Shown piece by piece: positions 51,715 to 60,776 of a stretch of 64,000 nucleotides of DNA; the stretch's first letter is position 1; the number at the start of each line of letters is the position of its first letter. Both the position numbers and the translations under genes were made by a program. The DNA comes from Salinibacter ruber DSM 13855. GTDB taxonomy: Bacteria > Bacteroidota > Rhodothermia > Rhodothermales > Salinibacteraceae. Below the pieces are notes generated by a model that was given only the letters and a program-made list of their open reading frames with translations, was not told the DNA's origin and did not search any database. The stretch is taken from contig NC_007677.1 of assembly GCF_000013045.1 (NCBI RefSeq), forward strand, positions 1,426,001-1,490,000, written 5' to 3'.

Positions 51715-52326
51715 TCAGCGGCCCGGGTCGGATTTGAGGCCTGAAAGGAAGGTCCGAAGGGCGTCGAGGGCCTTTCGGCGGTGGCTAATCTCGTTCTTGT
51801 CTTCCGTCGGCATCTCCGCGAACGTTTGGTCGGAGCCGTCCGGGCGGAAGAGGGGATCGTACCCAAAGCCCCCGTCGCCGTGTGGGGCCGTGGTGATGGT
51901 GCCTGCACAGCGGCCCTCGAAGGTGTGTGCGGTTCCGTCCGCGTCGATGAGGGCCACTACGGTGCGAAAGCGCGCCCGTCGGTCGTCCACCTCCTCCAGG
52001 ACTCTCAATAGCTTCTGCTTGTTGTCTTCTGGGGTGGCGTCGGCACCGGCGAATCGGGCCGTATGGACGCCCGGCCCGCCGTCGAGCGCCGCCACCTCCA
52101 GGCCCGTATCGTCGGCGAGGGCGGCATGGCCGGTGTGTTCGTGGTACGCCCGGGCTTTCTTCTGGGCGTTGCCGGCGAGGGTGTCGGCGTCCTCCACCAC
52201 GGTGAGGGAGTCGTCGAGGTCGCCGGCAGGGAGGAGCGACAGGTCGAGGTCGGCCAGCAGGGCGCGGAGCTCCTGGACCTTTCCGGCGTTGCCGGTTGCC
52301 AGCACCAGGGGAGAGCGTGTCGTCAT
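51715..52326 (-). CDS. rdgB: XTP/dITP pyrophosphatase (RdgB/HAM1)
   Basis: A 203-residue house-cleaning nucleotidase that hydrolyses dITP, XTP and related deaminated purine nucleotides to monophosphates. LVLATGNAGKVQELRALL at the start is the Ham1 signature; LADDTGLEVAALDGGPGVHTARFAG, PHGDGGFGYDPLFRPDGSDQTFAEM and EISHRRKALDALRTFL complete the family pattern. Downstream dtd is on the same strand, so two quality-control enzymes (nucleotide pool and tRNA charging) are probably co-transcribed. Divergent from rpsU, with 133 bases between. Confidence 0.96.
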   Translation of the reverse strand: MTTRSPLVLATGNAGKVQELRALLADLDLSLLPAGDLDDSLTVVEDADTLAGNAQKKARAYHEHTGHAALADDTGLEVAALDGGPGVHTARFAGADATPEDNKQKLLRVLEEVDDRRARFRTVVALIDADGTAHTFEGRCAGTITTAPHGDGGFGYDPLFRPDGSDQTFAEMPTEDKNEISHRRKALDALRTFLSGLKSDPGR

Positions 52327-52459
52327 GCGGAAAAGGGATTGGGGGAAGTGACACTAGAACACGGAAAAGAAACATGCCTCTCACATTCGCGTTTCCACTT
52401 CGCAATTTGGTTGCTATCCACTCTATTTCAAAACCAAACTCCCTACGGAGGGATCTACC

Positions 52460-52672
52460 TTGGCTGTTGGTGTAAAAGTCCGAAACAACGAAGACATTGA
52501 TCGTGCGCTCAAGCGCTTCCGGCGTCAGGTGAACCGGAGTCGTGTGCTGCAGGAGTATCGGCAGAACATGACCTACATGAAGCCCTCGGAGGAGAAGCGG
52601 CTCGAAGAGAAGCGGTCCCGCCGCCGGCGCCACCGCCAACGGAAGCGGGGCGACAACCGGAAGCGCAAGTAG
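52460..52672 (+). CDS. rpsU: 30S ribosomal protein S21
   Basis: A 70-residue small-subunit protein: MAVGVKVRNNEDIDRALKRFRRQVNRSRVLQEYRQNM, then a basic tail rich in Arg/Lys. S21 helps the small subunit select mRNA in many bacteria. The start codon is TTG at 52460, with an unusually strong GGAGGG ribosome site about 8 bases upstream, which fixes the start. It is followed by three hairpins, the first with a T tract. Its basic tail stands out from the acidic proteins around it. Confidence 0.93.
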   Translation: MAVGVKVRNNEDIDRALKRFRRQVNRSRVLQEYRQNMTYMKPSEEKRLEEKRSRRRRHRQRKRGDNRKRK

Positions 52673-52726
52673 AGCGCCGCACATTTGGTCGCCGGCGTCG
52701 GTGAATCGGCGTCCGGCAACGTTGTT

Positions 52727-52763
52727 GGGGACGGGCCCGAGCGGGTCCGTCCCTTTTTCTTTT
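52727..52763 (+). terminator. Intrinsic terminator after rpsU
   Basis: GGGACGGGCCCG pairs with CGGGTCCGTCCC around AG, followed by TTTTTCTTTT. Located 54 bases after the rpsU stop. Confidence 0.85.
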
Positions 52764-52807
52764 GAGACTTTTTCGGGCCCCTCAAGCCAAAGGGCCCCGT
52801 CAACACA

Positions 52808-52834
52808 AAAGCCCCACCGCACTGGGTGGGGCTT
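52808..52834 (-). terminator. Bidirectional terminator, end of the kgd gene
   Basis: AAAGCCCCACC and GGTGGGGCTTT are perfect arms around a short loop; the A/T flanks give T tracts in both directions. It lies 35 bases beyond the kgd stop on the minus strand and backs up the rpsU terminator. A further GGGCCC-based hairpin lies between the two near 52774-52797. Confidence 0.82.
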
Positions 52835-52868
52835 TCGCTGTTGACAAGAGAGTGACAAGAGAGGGCTG

Positions 52869-55800
52869 TTAGAGGCCAAGGGCGTCCCCAACCAGCTGCT
52901 CCTGTTCCCGGTCGTGCACCTTGGCCGATCCGGTGGCCGGACTGGCACTGGCGGGCCGCCCCACGTACTGAATGCGCTGCTCGCAGGGGCCGTGAATCTC
53001 GTCCAGGAGCGTCTCGAAGCGGGGAGACACGAACGACCAGGCGCCCATGTTCTGAGGCTCCTCCTGCACCCACACCGTCTCGTCGGCCTCGGCGTAGCGC
53101 TCCAATTCCTCTTGCAGGTCCGATTCGGGGAAGGGATAGAACTGCTCCAGGCGCGTGATGGCGATCTCGTCGCGGCGATCGGTGTCCTCCAATGCCGTCA
53201 CGAGGTCGTAGTACACCTTGCCACTGCAGAGAATGTGCCGCATGGTGCCTGCAGGGTCCGCCTCGGCCGGAATGATCTCCTGCACACCGCCCTCCATGAG
53301 ATCCTCGGGCGTCGAGACGCACTTCGGGTGGCGCAGCAGGCTCTTGGGCGTCATGATGATGAGCGGCTTCTTGACGTCGCGCTTCACCTGCCGGCGCAGG
53401 GCGTGAAAGTAGTTGGCCGGCGTGGAGAAGTTGGCGACGATCATGTTCTGTTCCGCACAGAGCTGCAGAAAGCGCTCCAGGCGGGCCGAGGAGTGCTCGG
53501 GGCCCTGGCCTTCGTAGGCGTGGGGCAGCAGGGCCACGAGGCCGGAGGTCTGGCCCCACTTCTCCTCGGCGGCGCTTACGAACTGGTCCCACACGATCTC
53601 CGCCCCGTTTGCGAAGTCCCCAAACTGGGCCTCCCAGCAGGTGAGGGCGTTTTTGTCCACCACCGAGTAGCCGTACTCGAACCCGGCCACGGCGTACTCC
53701 GAAAGGAGGCTGTCGTAGATGAGGAGCCGCTCCTGGTCATCGGTCAGGTTGTTGAGGGGCGTGTACTCCGCACCGGTCTCTTGGTCAATGAGGACGGCGT
53801 GCCGCTGGCTAAAGGTGGCGCGGCGCGAGTCCTGTCCGCTCAGCCGGACGCGCGTGCCCTCCTGCAGCAGTGAGCCGAACGCCAGGGTTTCGGAGAAGGC
53901 CCAGTCGATGCGCTTCTCGTCGTAGAAGAGGTCGTCGCGCTTGCCGAACAGGCGCTCGAGCTTCCGGTGGACGTTGAAGTCGTCCGGGAAGTCGGTGAGG
54001 ACCTCCACGACCCGTTCCAGGTGCTCACGCTCGGCCGTGGTGTCGACCGGGGGCAGGCGATCGTCGGCCGTGCGCTGGACCCGCTCCTCCAGCGCCTCGT
54101 CGGCGTCTTTCTCCTCCAGGTCCTTGGTGCGCTCGAAGGCCTCCTGCAGCCGGCCCCGGTAGTCGTCGAGCATCTGCTCGGCCTCGTCCGGCTCAATCTC
54201 GCCGCGTCGGAGCAGCATCTCGGTGTAGAGCTTGCGCGGCGAGCGCTTCTCCTCAATTTTCTCGTAGAGGAGCGGCTGCGTGAAGGTCGGCTCGTCGCCC
54301 TCGTTGTGCCCGTGAACGCGGTAGCACATCATGTCGATCACCACGTCCTTGTTGAAGCGCTGGCGGTACTCGAACGCCAGCCGCGCGATGCGGACGCAGG
54401 TCTCGGGGTCGTCGCCGTTGACGTGGAAGATCGGCGCCTCGATGGCACGGGCCAGGTCGGTGGCGTAGGTCGAGCTGCGGGCGTCGCCGGGCGGCGTGGT
54501 GAAGCCGATCTGGTTGTTGATGACCAGGTGGACGGTGCCGCCGGTCGTGTAGCCGCGCAGCTTGCTGAGGTTGAGGGTCTCCGCCACCACGCCCTGTCCG
54601 GCGAAGCCGGCGTCGCCGTGGATGAGGAGGGGCATCACGGCGTCGTGGTAGTCGTCCTCCGCCGCCTCGGGGTGTTCGTCGCGCAGCAGGTTCTGCTTGG
54701 CGCGGGACATGCCCTCCACGACCGGGTTGACGGCCTCCAGGTGGCTGGGGTTCGAGGCGAGCGTCACGGAAATCTCGTTGCCGTCGGGCGAGGTCACGTC
54801 CCCTTCGGCCCCCAGGTGGTACTTCACGTCGCCCGAGCCCTGGGTCGTGTTGGGGTCGATGTTGCCCTCGAATTTGGAGAAGATCTCCTCATAGGGCTTG
54901 CCGATGATGTTGGCCAACACGTTGAGGCGACCGCGGTGGGCCATGCCCATCACCACCTCCTCCACGCCCTCGTCGGCGGCGTCGGAGAGGAGGGTATCGA
55001 TGAGGGGGATCATGGTCTCCGACCCCTCCAGCGAAAAGCGCTTGTGACCGATGTACTTGGTGTGCAGGAAGCGCTCGAACGCCTCGGCCGCGTTGAGCTT
55101 CTGGACAATCCGGTGGCGCTCCTCCTCCGACGGCGAACCGGCGTTCCGCATCGGCTCGATCCGGTTCTGGATCCACGTCTTCTCTTCGGGGTCGGAGATG
55201 TGCATGAAGGCCGTCCCCACCTTGCTGGTGTAGGACTTCCGCAGGATGGAGAGAATCTCGCGCAGGGGCAGCTTATCCTCGCCCCCGAGGCCGCCGGTGA
55301 TGAACTCCCGGTCCAGGTCCCAAACCGTGAGGCCGTAGGTGGCGGGGTCGAGCTCCTCGTGGTACTGCCACTCGTAGCCGAGCGGGTTGATGTCGGCCTG
55401 CAGGTGGCCGCGCACCCGGTAGGCCCGAATCAGCTGAAGGACGGCCGCCTGCTTCTCGGTCATGTCGAGCTCGTCCTGAGGCCGAGACCGCCCGAGCTGC
55501 GGCGTGGAGTCGGTGGCCATCCGGAACGGCTGATAGGGCACGCCCAGGTCGGAGAAGATCCGCTGGTAGAAGTCGTGGTTGCCCGTCAGGAGCTCCTCAA
55601 TGTGGTTGAGGAAGGCCCCGCTGGTGGCGCCCTGAATGACGCGGTGGTCGTAGGTGGAGGTCAACGTCATGACCGGGGAGACCCCAGCCTTGCTCGCCAC
55701 TTCCGAGTCGTACCCGCGGTACTCGGGCGGGAAGTCGATGGCCCCGGCCCCCATGATGACGCCCTGTCCGGGCATCAGGCGCGCCACGCTCATCGACGTG

Positions 55801-56600
55801 CCGATCATGCCCGGGTTGGTGAGGGTGGCCGTGGTGCCCTGAAAGTCGGACAGGTCGAGGTCGCCGCCCAGCGCGCGGCCAACGATGTTGTTGTAGGTCC
55901 CGAGGAACTCGGCGAAGCTGAGGCTGCCTGCGTCCTTGAGGTTAGGAACCAGGAGCGTCCGCTCGCCCCGCCGCTCTACGTCAATAGCGAGCCCCAGGTT
56001 GATCTGGTCGGGCTTGACGTGCTCCGGCGTGCCGTCCTCATTTCGCCGAAACGTGGTGTTCATGTCGGGATACTTCTGCATCGCCTGGACCATCGCGTAG
56101 GCGATGATGTGGGTGTACGACACCTTCTCGCCACCGACCTGCTTCTGATAGTCGTTCAGGAGGTTGCGATTCTCGTCGAGCAGCTTGACCGGAATCGTAC
56201 GGGCGGAGGTGGCCGTCGGGATGCCGAGGCTGTCTTCCATGTTCTCGACGACCTTGGCCGACGGGCCGGTCATGGCCGTCACGTCGGCCTGGTCCTCGTC
56301 GACCGCCGGGGCTGAGGCGGGGCGCAGGGGCTCCACGACGCCGTCGTCGGCCTCCGCCGGCGGGGCCGAGGACGCGTCGGGCGAGGAGTCGCGATCTGTC
56401 GGCTCCGGTTCCGTGGGTTCTTCGGGGGGCGTGGTGGCCTCCCCGTCGCCCGCGGTGGTCCGGTCGACCGGGATGAAGGAGGCGTCCGGGTCATAATCGG
56501 CGAAGAACTCGCGCCAGCTCTCGCTTACGCTGTCGGGGTCGTCCTGATACTGCTTGTAGAGCTCTTCGATGTAGCCCGTGTTGAATCCGAGGCTGCTCAC
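52869..56600 (-). CDS. kgd: Fused 2-oxoglutarate dehydrogenase E2-E1 (Kgd-type)
   Basis: A 1243-residue protein with the domain order of mycobacterial Kgd: a short N-terminal E1-like peptide (SSLGFNTGYIEELYKQYQDDPDSVSESWREFFADY), an acidic Pro-rich linker (about 45-110), a lipoyl-free E2 acyltransferase domain (about 120-380) with TSTYDHRVIQGATSG, then the full E1 thiamine-pyrophosphate domain (GMAHRGRLNVL, GDAGFAGQGVVAETLNLSKLRGYTTGGTVHLVINNQIGFTT, YRVHGHNEGDEP, LLPHAYEGQGPEHSSARLERFLQL). It oxidises or decarboxylates 2-oxoglutarate in the TCA cycle. The GTG at 56600 gives the standard N-terminus; the frame continues upstream with Arg/Cys-rich non-conserved residues. sucB is not adjacent. 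Confidence 0.93.
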   Translation of the reverse strand: MSSLGFNTGYIEELYKQYQDDPDSVSESWREFFADYDPDASFIPVDRTTAGDGEATTPPEEPTEPEPTDRDSSPDASSAPPAEADDGVVEPLRPASAPAVDEDQADVTAMTGPSAKVVENMEDSLGIPTATSARTIPVKLLDENRNLLNDYQKQVGGEKVSYTHIIAYAMVQAMQKYPDMNTTFRRNEDGTPEHVKPDQINLGLAIDVERRGERTLLVPNLKDAGSLSFAEFLGTYNNIVGRALGGDLDLSDFQGTTATLTNPGMIGTSMSVARLMPGQGVIMGAGAIDFPPEYRGYDSEVASKAGVSPVMTLTSTYDHRVIQGATSGAFLNHIEELLTGNHDFYQRIFSDLGVPYQPFRMATDSTPQLGRSRPQDELDMTEKQAAVLQLIRAYRVRGHLQADINPLGYEWQYHEELDPATYGLTVWDLDREFITGGLGGEDKLPLREILSILRKSYTSKVGTAFMHISDPEEKTWIQNRIEPMRNAGSPSEEERHRIVQKLNAAEAFERFLHTKYIGHKRFSLEGSETMIPLIDTLLSDAADEGVEEVVMGMAHRGRLNVLANIIGKPYEEIFSKFEGNIDPNTTQGSGDVKYHLGAEGDVTSPDGNEISVTLASNPSHLEAVNPVVEGMSRAKQNLLRDEHPEAAEDDYHDAVMPLLIHGDAGFAGQGVVAETLNLSKLRGYTTGGTVHLVINNQIGFTTPPGDARSSTYATDLARAIEAPIFHVNGDDPETCVRIARLAFEYRQRFNKDVVIDMMCYRVHGHNEGDEPTFTQPLLYEKIEEKRSPRKLYTEMLLRRGEIEPDEAEQMLDDYRGRLQEAFERTKDLEEKDADEALEERVQRTADDRLPPVDTTAEREHLERVVEVLTDFPDDFNVHRKLERLFGKRDDLFYDEKRIDWAFSETLAFGSLLQEGTRVRLSGQDSRRATFSQRHAVLIDQETGAEYTPLNNLTDDQERLLIYDSLLSEYAVAGFEYGYSVVDKNALTCWEAQFGDFANGAEIVWDQFVSAAEEKWGQTSGLVALLPHAYEGQGPEHSSARLERFLQLCAEQNMIVANFSTPANYFHALRRQVKRDVKKPLIIMTPKSLLRHPKCVSTPEDLMEGGVQEIIPAEADPAGTMRHILCSGKVYYDLVTALEDTDRRDEIAITRLEQFYPFPESDLQEELERYAEADETVWVQEEPQNMGAWSFVSPRFETLLDEIHGPCEQRIQYVGRPASASPATGSAKVHDREQEQLVGDALGL

Positions 56601-56715
56601 GGTGGAACGAGTGCATTTGGTCGTAAAAGAGACGTGGGCTCCCCGCCTGGAGCGACTACCATGTACGACGCATTCGCGACGAGGATTCGCGGGGGGCTTG
56701 GGCGGGGGACCAGCG

Positions 56716-57735
56716 CTACAGCCACCCGTGCTCCTCGTACCAGTGAAGGGTCCGGGCCACCCCATCGTCGAGGGGGATCGACGGGTCGTAGTCGAAGTCG
56801 CGCGCGGCCTTTTCGCTGGAACAGGCCGTACAGGCGTGCCGAATTTCGCGGGTCTTATCGCGGTTGAGGGGCGGATGGGCGCCGGTGGCCCAGCCCCAGG
56901 CCTCGGCCATCGCCCCCACGGCGCCGAGCAGGGGCCCCGGCACTGGGAGGGTGACCGCCCAGGTGTCGAGGGCCGCGGTCGCGGCCTGCTTCACCTCGTT
57001 CCAGGCGTGGGGCCGCGCGCTGCCGAGGAAGTAGGTCTCCCCATGTGCGCCCGGATGGCGGGCGGCGTCGACCATGCCGGTGGCGAGGTCCCGCACGTGA
57101 ACGAGGCTCAGGGTGCGAGCGGAGCCCCCGCCCACGATGGGGCACACGTGCCGCTTGACGGCACGGAAGAAGTCGAGGATGTCGCGGTCGCGGGGCCCGT
57201 AGACGGCGGGGGGGCGGACGACGGTGAGGGGAAGGGTCTCCGCGTACGATTCCGGGGTCGTCTCGGGCCGTTCACGGAGCGCCTGTTCCATCTGCGCCTT
57301 GCTCCGCCCGTACATGCTGACGGGCCGGAGCGGCACCTCCTCCGTCGCCACGTCGTCGTGGCACCGCCCCACGGCGGCCAGGCTGCTCGTCACCAGCACG
57401 CGGTCGAGATCCGGCGCGGCGTGCTGGACGGCGCCCAGGAGGTTGAGGGTGGCTTGCACGTTGGCCTCGTAAAACGCGTCCTCGGTCGGGGCCCGGGTCC
57501 GGCCCGCCACGTGGTACACCTCGTCCACGCCATCGAGCGCCTCCCAGAGAACCTCCACGTCCGACAGGTCCCCGTGCACGGGCGTCACGTTCAGGTCCGA
57601 GAGCCACTTCGGGTCGGTGCGGACGAGGCACCGCACCTCGTCCATGCCCCGGTGCAGGAGTTCCTCCACAAGGTGACTCCCAACGAAGCCGGTGCCGCCG
57701 GTGACAAAAGCTGTTCGTTCTGCGTACGAGGCCAT
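56716..57735 (-). CDS. NAD-dependent epimerase/dehydratase (extended SDR)
   Basis: A 339-residue extended short-chain dehydrogenase. AFVTGGTGFVGSHLVEELLHRG is the NAD-binding glycine loop; VDEVYHVAGRTRA and VLVTSSLAAVG, then YGRSKAQ gives the catalytic Tyr-x-x-x-Lys pair. PLTVVRPPAVYGPRDRDILDFFRAVKRHVCPIVGGG and VHVRDLATGMVDAARHP match the sugar-epimerase/3-beta-HSD-like group, and the C-terminal DKTREIRHACTACSSEKAARDFDYDPSIPLDDGVARTL is usual. Substrate unknown. Start ATG 57735. Upstream of kgd on the same strand, 115 bases apart. Confidence 0.85.
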   Translation of the reverse strand: MASYAERTAFVTGGTGFVGSHLVEELLHRGMDEVRCLVRTDPKWLSDLNVTPVHGDLSDVEVLWEALDGVDEVYHVAGRTRAPTEDAFYEANVQATLNLLGAVQHAAPDLDRVLVTSSLAAVGRCHDDVATEEVPLRPVSMYGRSKAQMEQALRERPETTPESYAETLPLTVVRPPAVYGPRDRDILDFFRAVKRHVCPIVGGGSARTLSLVHVRDLATGMVDAARHPGAHGETYFLGSARPHAWNEVKQAATAALDTWAVTLPVPGPLLGAVGAMAEAWGWATGAHPPLNRDKTREIRHACTACSSEKAARDFDYDPSIPLDDGVARTLHWYEEHGWL

Positions 57736-58027
57736 CAGTTACAAACGGAGAGAGCAATGGGGACGAAAAACAAGGGGGAGAATGGGTGAGGCCCATTTCT
57801 GGGAAGGGAGAATCTGCGACGAAATCGTCCGAATGCCCGCCCGTCTCGACAGGCGCGCTGGGGGCAGTGCCTGGATGCCGACGGGACTGTCCACACGGGC
57901 CACACGGGCGTCGCTATCGGTGATCTGCGTGTGGCAGCCACGGCGCGCCCCGCCAACTCCGGGGGCCCTTTCTCTTCTCTTCGTGAAAGGCCGACCGGTG
58001 GCGTCGTAGGTTCTCTGGGGGGAGGTG

Positions 58028-58789
58028 TTAGTCCGTCTGCGAGGCGGACGGGGAGGGGCCGGGGACATCGTCCGTGACGAACTTGTACCCGATGCCGTAG
58101 ACCGTCTGCAGGTAGGCGGGCTCGTCCGGCGTGGGTTCAATTTTCTTGCGCAGCGACGCCACGTGGCGGTCGATGGTGCGGGTGGTAATGTCGCCACTGA
58201 TGCCCCACACGTCCCGGAGCAGCTGCTCGCGGCTGACCGTTCGGCCCCGGTGCTCGATGAAGTAGGTTAGGATGTCGAACTCCAGGTCGGTCAGACCGAC
58301 CGGTTCACTATCCCTCGTGACGGTTTCGTCCGGAAAGTGGACGCTCACGTTTCCAAACGCAAATACGTCTCCGGTATCGGGGAGGGCCGATTGGCTCCGG
58401 GACAAGACCGCCTCGACGCGGGCCGCGAGCTCCTTTGCGTCGAAGGGCTTGGTGACGTAGTCGTCCGCCCCGAGGTCGAAGCCCCGCAGCTTGTGCTCGT
58501 GTTCGTCCTTGACTGTGAGCATAATCACAGGGGAGTCCACCCCGGACTGCCGCGCCTCCCGCAACACTTCAAACCCATCCTTCTGCGGCAGTCGCACGTC
58601 GAGGAGCACGAGATCGTAGGGGGGGAGGGTCGTCATCTCTTGGAGGGCATCCTCGCCCTCCGTGGCGTGATGCACCTCGTAGCCGTGCTGGGCAAAGAAC
58701 GACTCCAGGCTGCTTCCCAGGTCCGGATCGTCCTCCGCAATGAGGAGCCGGGCCTCAGAGGCCCCTGTCGCACTACTGGGGAAAGGCAT
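58028..58789 (-). CDS. OmpR-family response regulator, orphan
   Basis: A 253-residue two-component regulator. Receiver domain: LLIAEDDPDLGSSLESFF, phosphoacceptor Asp64 in VLLDVRLPQKDGFEVL, conserved Thr in MLTVKDEHEHK and Lys in DYVTKPFDAKEL. DNA-binding winged helix: LTDLEFDILTYFIEHRGRTVSREQLLRDVWGISGDITTRTIDRHVASLRKKIEP. No histidine kinase gene is adjacent, so its partner is elsewhere. Upstream, on the other strand, a small membrane protein starts 180 bases away, and an inverted repeat TGTACGTACA lies between them. Confidence 0.93.
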   Translation of the reverse strand: MPFPSSATGASEARLLIAEDDPDLGSSLESFFAQHGYEVHHATEGEDALQEMTTLPPYDLVLLDVRLPQKDGFEVLREARQSGVDSPVIMLTVKDEHEHKLRGFDLGADDYVTKPFDAKELAARVEAVLSRSQSALPDTGDVFAFGNVSVHFPDETVTRDSEPVGLTDLEFDILTYFIEHRGRTVSREQLLRDVWGISGDITTRTIDRHVASLRKKIEPTPDEPAYLQTVYGIGYKFVTDDVPGPSPSASQTD

Positions 58790-58968
58790 GACTGTGCCTG
58801 TGGCTTACGAGAATTGCAAGTGGAGTGAGGCACTCCAAAAAAATTACCCCTCCGGTGTTCAAAGTGCAAGATGCGGGAGGGCACACCGGACGGCGGGGAT
58901 GCAGAACGGCCAAGCAGATTGTACGTACATGGGAGCCCATAGAATTTCCTCGGTACGCGCCTTCACGC

Positions 58969-59235
58969 ATGGACGCATCGCCGCTCTTCGATCCCGAATA
59001 CCTTCCTATCATCGCCGGAACGCTCATCGGGTTCGCGTTGCTAGCCGCGCTGCTCCTCGTGCCGATTTGGCGGTTTCTCGATCGGGAGGAGGAAGTGGCG
59101 GAGGAATGGACCCCGGAGGCCGTCGCGGAACGGATGCGTGAGCACGAAGCCTCGACGAACGCCCCGGAGAGTGTGGAAGAGACCGATCCGTCCCCCGAGC
59201 AGGGCGAAGCGGCCCCGCGCCCCCCCGGGTCGTAA
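58969..59235 (+). CDS. Small single-pass membrane protein
   Basis: An 88-residue protein: a short acidic start (MDASPLFDPEY), one hydrophobic helix (LPIIAGTLIGFALLAALLLVPIWRFL) and an acidic cytoplasmic or periplasmic tail (DREEEVAEEWTPEAVAERMREHEASTNAPESVEETDPSPEQGEA). No family is recognised. The ATG at 58969 is the first with an appropriate N-terminus for the helix; longer in-frame upstream starts run through a Lys/Pro-rich non-coding-looking stretch. It is convergent with the ComEA-like gene, 26 bases apart. Confidence 0.55.
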   Translation: MDASPLFDPEYLPIIAGTLIGFALLAALLLVPIWRFLDREEEVAEEWTPEAVAERMREHEASTNAPESVEETDPSPEQGEAAPRPPGS

Positions 59236-59261
59236 GCGTACAGGAGGGCGCGCCCGGTTCG

Positions 59262-59699
59262 CTATTTGGAGGCGCTGTCGGGGGCCGTGACGCGGACCAT
59301 TGGACGGAGGGTCGAAAGGGTCTTTGGGCCAATGCCCCTGACGCGCTCCAGCTCGTCGACGCGTTGGAACGGGCGCTGGGTCGACCGATACGTCACGATC
59401 CGCTCTGACAGGGCCGGTCCAATTCCCGGAAGGGCATCCAAGGCCTTCGGCGGTGCCGTATTCACATTGAGGGGCTGCTCCGCGGAGGGGGACCGTGGCC
59501 CCGAAGACGCCAACGACGGGGGAATCGAGTCTGTTGGGGACGGGGCGACGAGCGAGTCGGCGGCCACGGGGGGAATCTGTTGCTGCTGCAGGTGGCGCAC
59601 CGCGAGGCCGAACAGAAACAGCACCGCCAGAGCGAGAATGGCAAGCCCCTCCTGACGGGTAATGGAGAGCCGCTGTTGCAGTCGGTAGAGCCAAACCAT
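59262..59699 (-). CDS. ComEA-like helix-hairpin-helix DNA-binding protein
   Basis: A 145-residue membrane-anchored protein. N-terminus MVWLYRLQQRLSITRQEGLAILALAVLFLFGLAVRHLQQQQI is a basic start with one transmembrane helix, followed by a Pro/Ser-rich linker and a C-terminal HhH domain with two G-I-G-P turns: LNVNTAPPKALDALPGIGPALSERIVTYRSTQRPFQRVDELERVRGIGPKTLSTLRPMVRV. This is the ComEA pattern, a membrane receptor binding double-stranded DNA for uptake. No other com genes are nearby. ATG 59699 was used; the frame extends to 59900 without conservation. Divergent from recO. Confidence 0.87.
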   Translation of the reverse strand: MVWLYRLQQRLSITRQEGLAILALAVLFLFGLAVRHLQQQQIPPVAADSLVAPSPTDSIPPSLASSGPRSPSAEQPLNVNTAPPKALDALPGIGPALSERIVTYRSTQRPFQRVDELERVRGIGPKTLSTLRPMVRVTAPDSASK

Positions 59700-59884
59700 G
59701 GCGGCGACGAACCTGTGGAGACATGCACCACGCCGTGCCCTTTCGGGGAGGAAGACACATGCGGAGGCGGAACGTAACGTGTGTGGCTCGGGAGGGGCGG
59801 GCCGCCAGCCCGGATTCTGCCGCCGACGCGCGGTCGTCCCCCGAACAGGGATCGTGCCCCCAAACCTGTCAGCATCTCGTGACC

Positions 59885-60667
59885 ATGGCACAGCGTTCAA
59901 TTGTCCGGACGAAGGCCGTCGTCCTCCGGAGCATCGACTACGGCGAGACGAGTCAGATTGTGACCCTCTTCACGCAGGAGAAGGGCAAGCTCGGCGTGAT
60001 GGCGAAGGGGGCCCGGCGCCCCAAAAGTTCGTTCGGGGCGACCCTGCAGCCGATGGCCTACACGCAGGTGGTGTTCTACCACAAACCCTCCCGCACGCTA
60101 CAGACCCTCAGCGAGAGCAGCCACGTGCAGTCGTTCCACCGTCTCCGTGAGAAGCTGCCGACCATCACGGTGGGGCTGCGCATCGTCGAGCTGGTCGACG
60201 CCCTGATGGAGGAGGAGGACCCGCAGCCCGCCGCCTTTGCGCTGGTCGTCCGGGCCCTTCATCGACTCAATATCGCGGAGGCGCGGGTGAGCAACCTCTG
60301 GCCGTACGTGCAGCTCCAACTGGCTCAGATCCTGGGGGTGGCACCGGCCGTCGATCGGACACGGGTGGAGGCCGTGACCGGGGACGAGGGGCTCCTTTCC
60401 CTTGCGGACGGAGGGGTGTATCCGGCGGACGGGACGCCGGACCAGCCGAAGCGAGCCTCCCGGGCCGCCCTCCGGGCCTACGCCGTCTGCGCCCGTGCCG
60501 ATCTCGACACCGTGATGCGCCTGACCATGTCCCCCGCCGTCCGGCGCGAAGTGGAGGCCCTCGTGCGTGACTTTCTGCGGTATCAGTTCGACGACGCCTA
60601 TCCGGATCGGAGCCGCTCGGTCATTGCGCAGATTGAGGGGGCGAAGCCGACCGACCGGGCCACTTGA
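59885..60667 (+). CDS. recO: DNA repair protein RecO
   Basis: A 260-residue mediator that loads RecA on SSB-coated single strands with RecR/RecF. N-terminal OB fold: MAQRSIVRTKAVVLRSIDYGETSQIVTLFTQEKGKLGVMAKGARRPKSSFGATLQPMAYTQVVFYHKPSRTLQTLSESSHV. The helical rest includes LRIVELVDALMEEEDPQPAAFALVVRALHRLN. The zinc-binding cysteine quartet seen in some RecO proteins is absent (only one Cys near the end). ATG 59885; a GTG two codons earlier is an alternative. Followed by lexA 110 bases later. Confidence 0.92.
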   Translation: MAQRSIVRTKAVVLRSIDYGETSQIVTLFTQEKGKLGVMAKGARRPKSSFGATLQPMAYTQVVFYHKPSRTLQTLSESSHVQSFHRLREKLPTITVGLRIVELVDALMEEEDPQPAAFALVVRALHRLNIAEARVSNLWPYVQLQLAQILGVAPAVDRTRVEAVTGDEGLLSLADGGVYPADGTPDQPKRASRAALRAYAVCARADLDTVMRLTMSPAVRREVEALVRDFLRYQFDDAYPDRSRSVIAQIEGAKPTDRAT

Positions 60668-60776
60668 CCTTTTCCGGCGTTCTGGATACCCTACTGTGTG
60701 AAATATGTGGCCGTCTCTGCTCCCGTAGAGTACGCCGGCACTTCATTCATCAGCTGAGCGCCACCGCCTCTCCGCT

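Noticed and set aside
52511-52530. CAAGCGCTTCC inside rpsU as an operator
   Set aside because: It lies within conserved coding sequence for the KRFRR segment and lacks the palindromic flanks.
60668-60776. LexA box shared by lexA and uvrB
   Set aside because: The uvrB upstream inverted repeat TGTACGGTACA is not found before lexA or recO, and an SOS box should autoregulate lexA.
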